From the NCBI GenBank assembly GCA_964414595.1, contig CAYPXJ010000008.1, positions 1 to 55,208 of the forward strand: a DNA stretch of 55,208 nucleotides, in the 5' to 3' direction. A model generated the notes under the pieces. The model saw only the letters and a list, made by a program, of their open reading frames with translations. It did no database searches and had not been told where the DNA came from. Of the stretch, positions 51,818-55,208 are shown piece by piece. Numbering within the stretch: position 1 is the stretch's first letter; each line of letters starts with the position of its first letter. This DNA is from CAYPXJ01 sp964414595 (GTDB lineage: Bacteria; Pseudomonadota; Alphaproteobacteria; Rickettsiales; CAIJLX01). The translations under genes were made by a program, and so were the position numbers.

Positions 51818-52201
51818 TTAATGACGAACTTCGTGTTCGCTGTCTTCCACCGTATCACCGTTCACAACTTTTTTACGTTCATGAATGGTTTTGTCTTTCG
51901 TATTTTTTACTTTTTCTTTTACGGTCGTTTTTTGTTTGTTAAAAAGTCCTTTAGGATCATCAACGACTTCTTTTTTGACCGTTTTTTCCGTGGCATCATC
52001 ATCCACATCAACTTCTACATTAGTTTCTGTTTTGTGTTTTCCTTTACTATCCTTAGATTCTGCTTTGACATTGCTTTCGTAGCTACCATCATCATGACGA
52101 TCAACTTTGCTCTCAGATTTATAGCTGCTATCAGCGGCGTAAGCGTTGGCTACAAGAGCAATCGTGGCGCTTGCTGCCAGTAGAGAAAGATAATTTTTCA
52201 T
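51818..52201 (-). CDS. Secreted highly charged hypothetical protein (127 aa)
   Basis: 127 residues. A signal peptide (LLAASATIALVANAYA, cleavage after about residue 22) is followed by an extended Lys/Asp/Glu/Ser-rich chain with repeated themes (SKVDRHDDGSYESNVK; ETNVEVDVDDDATEKTVKKE; KQKTTVKEKVKNTKDKT). No cysteine, probably disordered or fibrous. A strong GGAGG ribosome site precedes ATG 52201 and a perfect terminator follows. Family not recognised. Confidence 0.78.
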   Translation of the reverse strand: MKNYLSLLAASATIALVANAYAADSSYKSESKVDRHDDGSYESNVKAESKDSKGKHKTETNVEVDVDDDATEKTVKKEVVDDPKGLFNKQKTTVKEKVKNTKDKTIHERKKVVNGDTVEDSEHEVRH

Positions 52202-52306
52202 AAAACCTCCGAGTTAATGTTTGTGGCGTATAGCCAGAATTAACGATAGGAGGAGCGTTATAAAAAAACGATATGCAGGTGATAAAGAGGATATAAAGAA
52301 ATGAGA

Positions 52307-52381
52307 TGGCTCCCCGGGTAGGATTCGAACCTACGACCAATTGATTAACAGTCAACTGCGCTACCACTGCGCCACCGGGGA
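52307..52381 (-). tRNA. tRNA-Asn (anticodon GUU)
   Basis: On the minus strand: TCCCCGGTGGCGCAGTGG at the 5' end, anticodon loop CTGTTAA (GTT), T arm GGTTCGAATCC and acceptor CCGGGGA with discriminator G and encoded CCA. 75 bases with CCA. All stems pair. Confidence 0.97.
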
Positions 52382-52450
52382 ATAAAGGCCAAAATAACGA
52401 GCGCGGATTCTGCAAACTATGAAGCGGGCCGTCAAGTGAAAACGCAAGAA

Positions 52451-54961
52451 TTAATCGCGTACGACTAAGCAGGAAACGCCTTGATCGCGTAAACCCTGGC
52501 AAATATCCATTGCATCAGCTTGCTGAGCGAATGGCCCCGCCCGTAAACGGAAGATATCACCAAAGTGGCTTCCTTGTTTAGGGCGAGAAATATCAGGCCG
52601 CGCCAATTTAGCCAACTCTGGATGTACTGCCGTGAGGTCTTTCCATTTTTCCACGGCGTTTTCTTGGCTACGATACGAACCGAGCTGAATCCAATACACC
52701 AGTTGCTGCTCTAGGTAATTACTGTGACCTTTCACAACATAGTTGGAGTCAATCGCAGCACGGTTAAGTTCAGAAGTGCTGCGACGTGTAGTGTCGGCCG
52801 GAATGCTGCTGGCATCGCGTACCATACGGCAGGAAAGGCGGCTTCCCGCACGGAAGACGTCACAGAGGCTCTGCGATACTTGTGTTTTATCAAATGGCCC
52901 TACGCGAATCGCTACAGATTTGAACGGCGTATTTTGTAAACCATGTTTCACCAGGCGCATGCGCAGCGGCGGTGTATTGCCTGAGCGCATCACAGCTTCG
53001 AAATGAGAAACAGCAGCTTCCTCACTGGGGAATATGCCAACCTCAAGCCAGAATTGCTCGGTTGAAAGCGGGGCACTCGGTTGGAACACATAAGCCGGTC
53101 GGTAAGGTGCTGGCTGAACCATATTTTCTTGCGGCACAGTAGGTTGGGTTTCTGTAACAACATTAGTAGACGGCACGTAAGTAAGTGGCACTTGCACAGC
53201 TTCTGAAACTTCTACAGTTCCTTGTGAAGCTTCCGGCGGTGTAGTCGGGGTTATGACTTCGATAGGCTTCTCTATGGATTTTACCGCAGGCTTTTCGATT
53301 ACTGGCAACTCTTTCACTTCTGTAAGTGGTTTTTCTGCTGGCTTGGACGCAGGTGCGGCATCTTTCTTGGGCGCCTCTTTAACTTCAGCTACAGGCTTTG
53401 CGTCTTCACTTACAGCAAGTTCCTGTGCAGGTGGTGTGAAAGGTTTTGCAAGCTCAAGAGGTGGCTCTGTATTAAAATTAGTTACGGGCAATTCTTTTTT
53501 CTTAGGTGCTTCAGCATTCTCAGGGGATAGCGTGGACGGAAGATTATTCTGTGCAACTTCTATGGGTGCATTTTGGGTTTCTTTTTCCTGCTGCACTGCA
53601 GGTTTAACTTCCGCGACTTTTTCTTCTGCGGGCGCCGCCATTTTTTCTGATGTTTCCGCTGCAGTGGATGTAATTTCTACTGTCTTGGAAATTTTTGCTT
53701 TTGCAGGGTCTGTCTGTGTGAGTTCCGGTGGCGCTGTCAAATCCGTACCTGCAGCTGGAGCGAGTGCAGATAATTTTTGTGGGCTGGATTTTTTATCGTC
53801 AAGCCACGGAACATCAATGGCAGCAAAATCCACTGGCTTGTCCAATTTGCTTTCTTCTTTTTGACCCGGCAGGACAGGAAGTTCAAAAATAGTTTCAGGC
53901 GCGCCGGCGGTGAAAAGTTTGCTGTTCTCTTTATCGGCATCACTGCTTTCCGGTTTTTGAGGAGCTTCCACAGGCTTGTTTTCAATTGCAGGAGTTGGTG
54001 CTGCCTCAGCCGGTTTTGTATCAGTAGGCAGTGGCTTAAGCGGTGCAATTTTTGATGCGGGATCTTCAAAATTCAGAGGAACGCGCTGGCGCTCATTAAA
54101 ATGCTCAGACGTAGTCGGAATCACTTTTTCGCTTTCTGCAACAGGCTCAGCCGGTTGCGGTAAAGGATCAGCTTGGGATTCTGATTCCGTGCCAGCAGCG
54201 GGAGCAAGTTGCGCAAGTTCTTGCGGCGAAGGAGATTGTGCTAATTCTTCGCGTGCTTCAACTTGCGCCTGCGTTACTGGTTTCTGCGCAAGTGCTAGAG
54301 GTCGTTCATTGAGAGGAAGTTCTTCTGGTAAAGTTTCAACTGCTGGAACTTTTACAGATTTTTTCGCGGCAATTTCCGCTTGCTTATCTTTTTGATTTGT
54401 CCGCGCCGCTTCCAGCATCAGCATGGCTTCGTTTTTATTTTTCAAATTATTTGCAAGAGCAAACGCATTATCGCCCCAGGCATTACGGTGATCAACATCC
54501 GCGCCGAATTTAATAAGTTCTTGTGCAATGTCAGTGTGACCAAAAAGCATTGCACGCATGAGTGGTGTCCAGCCTTCATCATCCTCTACATCGACAAAGG
54601 CATCGTATTTAAGAAGTTGTTTAACGGTTTCTACATTACCCTGCCGTGCCGCCAGATGAAGTGCAGTAGCACCACCTAAATCGCGCGCATTTACATCTGC
54701 GCCTAATTGAATAAGAAGTTCGACAATATCGTTATGACCTCGGTAGGAGGCGCGCATAAGTGGCGTAACTTCAAAATCGCCACGACTATTGACATCATTA
54801 CCTTGGCGGATAAGGCCTGTGACCAAGGCTTCGATTCCTTGATCTGCCGCATCGACAAGGGCATTATCAAAACTCACCGCGGTTAATTTTGGCACATTTA
54901 CAGCGCCTGCGACATGCGGCATGAATAATAGTAACAATAGCAAAAGAGCGCTACGCCGCAT
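52451..54961 (-). CDS. Periplasmic ankyrin-repeat protein with tandem SPOR-like domains
   Basis: 836 residues from ATG 54961, preceded by AGGGAG. Signal peptide (LLLLLLLFMPHVAGA), then four to five ankyrin repeats (about 25-180; VTPLMRASYRGHNDIVELL, GATALHLAARQGNVETVKQL). A long Pro/Glu/Ala/Lys-rich linker (about 190-640), likely disordered, repeats short phrases such as LAPAAGT. Two SPOR-like domains close the protein (about 665-750, FWLEVGIFPSEEAAVSHF; about 770-836, YWIQLGSYRSQENAVEKW). SPOR domains bind denuded peptidoglycan at division sites, so a wall-bound scaffold is likely. It overlaps the upstream reductase gene by 11 bases. Confidence 0.88.
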   Translation of the reverse strand: MRRSALLLLLLLFMPHVAGAVNVPKLTAVSFDNALVDAADQGIEALVTGLIRQGNDVNSRGDFEVTPLMRASYRGHNDIVELLIQLGADVNARDLGGATALHLAARQGNVETVKQLLKYDAFVDVEDDEGWTPLMRAMLFGHTDIAQELIKFGADVDHRNAWGDNAFALANNLKNKNEAMLMLEAARTNQKDKQAEIAAKKSVKVPAVETLPEELPLNERPLALAQKPVTQAQVEAREELAQSPSPQELAQLAPAAGTESESQADPLPQPAEPVAESEKVIPTTSEHFNERQRVPLNFEDPASKIAPLKPLPTDTKPAEAAPTPAIENKPVEAPQKPESSDADKENSKLFTAGAPETIFELPVLPGQKEESKLDKPVDFAAIDVPWLDDKKSSPQKLSALAPAAGTDLTAPPELTQTDPAKAKISKTVEITSTAAETSEKMAAPAEEKVAEVKPAVQQEKETQNAPIEVAQNNLPSTLSPENAEAPKKKELPVTNFNTEPPLELAKPFTPPAQELAVSEDAKPVAEVKEAPKKDAAPASKPAEKPLTEVKELPVIEKPAVKSIEKPIEVITPTTPPEASQGTVEVSEAVQVPLTYVPSTNVVTETQPTVPQENMVQPAPYRPAYVFQPSAPLSTEQFWLEVGIFPSEEAAVSHFEAVMRSGNTPPLRMRLVKHGLQNTPFKSVAIRVGPFDKTQVSQSLCDVFRAGSRLSCRMVRDASSIPADTTRRSTSELNRAAIDSNYVVKGHSNYLEQQLVYWIQLGSYRSQENAVEKWKDLTAVHPELAKLARPDISRPKQGSHFGDIFRLRAGPFAQQADAMDICQGLRDQGVSCLVVRD

Positions 54962-55208
54962 GCGGAACTCCCTTAGTTGTTGAATATTCAAAATGCAGAG
55001 CCTGATCGGGGTGCACACGTGCATACATTGCGTGTGCCGCCATTGCCGCTTCTGAAAATCCGCAAGCAATCAGTTTTAATTTGCCCGGATAAGTTGAAAT
55101 ATCGCCGATGGCGTAAATCCCTTTTTTATTCGTTTCATTTGTGGCGTGATTCACGGCAATCAGATTGCGCTCCAGATTCAAACCCCACTCTGCAATCGGG
55201 CCTAATTC
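54951..55208 (-). CDS. Ferredoxin-NADP reductase, thioredoxin-reductase type (3' part)
   Basis: The C-terminal 85 residues of a longer gene whose 5' part is beyond the window. GPIAEWGLNLERNLIAV, GIYAIGDISTYPGKLKLIA and CGFSEAAMAAHA are the FAD-binding C-terminal motifs of TrxB-like ferredoxin/flavodoxin-NADP reductases (the YumC type). These homodimeric flavoproteins pass electrons from NADPH to ferredoxin. The GDxxTYPGK form separates it from true thioredoxin reductase. Confidence 0.85.
   Translation of the reverse strand, partial: ELGPIAEWGLNLERNLIAVNHATNETNKKGIYAIGDISTYPGKLKLIACGFSEAAMAAHAMYARVHPDQALHFEYSTTKGVPHAA

Noticed and set aside
51821..52183. A Phe-rich 120-codon plus-strand frame opposite the secreted charged protein
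   Set aside because: Lys/Asp codons read backwards give Phe/Val runs. The minus-strand frame has a signal peptide, a GGAGG site and a terminator, so it is the real gene.
52131..52502. A minus-strand frame running across tRNA-Asn
   Set aside because: It is read through the tRNA gene and has no family signal.
53253..53864. A 203-codon plus-strand frame rich in Ser/Gly/Ala/Phe opposite the ankyrin-SPOR gene
   Set aside because: It is antisense to the Pro/Glu/Ala/Lys linker; composition mirrors that linker and nothing conserved is visible.

Overview
The window reads as a chromosomal segment of an alphaproteobacterium. The evidence is the miaB-phoH-ybeY-corC-lnt-XRE gene order, a Fur protein without CxxC zinc motifs, an olsB-olsA ornithine-lipid pair, an Mrp ATPase without CxxC, and a hexameric-type citrate synthase. 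Gene density is high, many same-strand genes overlap by ATGA or GTGA, and codon use looks even throughout. I see no insertion sequence, prophage, CRISPR array or integrase. The exact order cannot be fixed from sequence reading alone.

Layout. 1-3490: housekeeping genes (zapE, panC, a thioredoxin-fold protein, a UPF0104-type membrane protein). 3564-10980: a tightly overlapping operon that starts with an ExbB-ExbD-ExbD-TonB energy-transduction module and runs into dTDP-L-rhamnose synthesis (rmlB, rmlA, rmlD, rmlC) and a glycosyltransferase fused to a reductase-like domain. 10982-13480: apaG, a beta carbonic anhydrase, two very small genes, an FMN-reductase-like protein and tRNA-Ser(UGA). 13673-17168: citrate synthase, fur, olsB and olsA. 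17200-23188: miaB-phoH-ybeY-corC-lnt and an XRE regulator. 23185-31205: mrp, hflK-hflC-degP-fabD, lipA, a small secreted protein and an OmpA-family porin.

32335-50464 is the accessory highlight: a Pel-type exopolysaccharide locus. A sugar-nucleotide epimerase is divergent from a short lipoprotein PelA-like glycosidase followed by pelB, pelD, pelE, pelF and pelG. I see no pelC and no deacetylase part of PelA. Directly downstream lies a 2287-residue RTX repeat protein with an embedded carbohydrate-binding-like domain. Together they suggest a c-di-GMP-controlled polysaccharide matrix plus a calcium-folding matrix protein. pelF carries an assembly gap of ten N.

50465-52201 is rich in signals. 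A consensus promoter drives a 185-nt structured leader in front of a 65-residue secreted peptide. A second structured stretch contains a CCTCC-repeat (anti-Shine-Dalgarno-like) segment and ends in a strong bidirectional terminator; it looks like an undescribed small RNA. The window closes with a secreted charged protein, tRNA-Asn(GUU), an ankyrin-SPOR envelope protein and the 3' part of a thioredoxin-reductase-like ferredoxin-NADP reductase.
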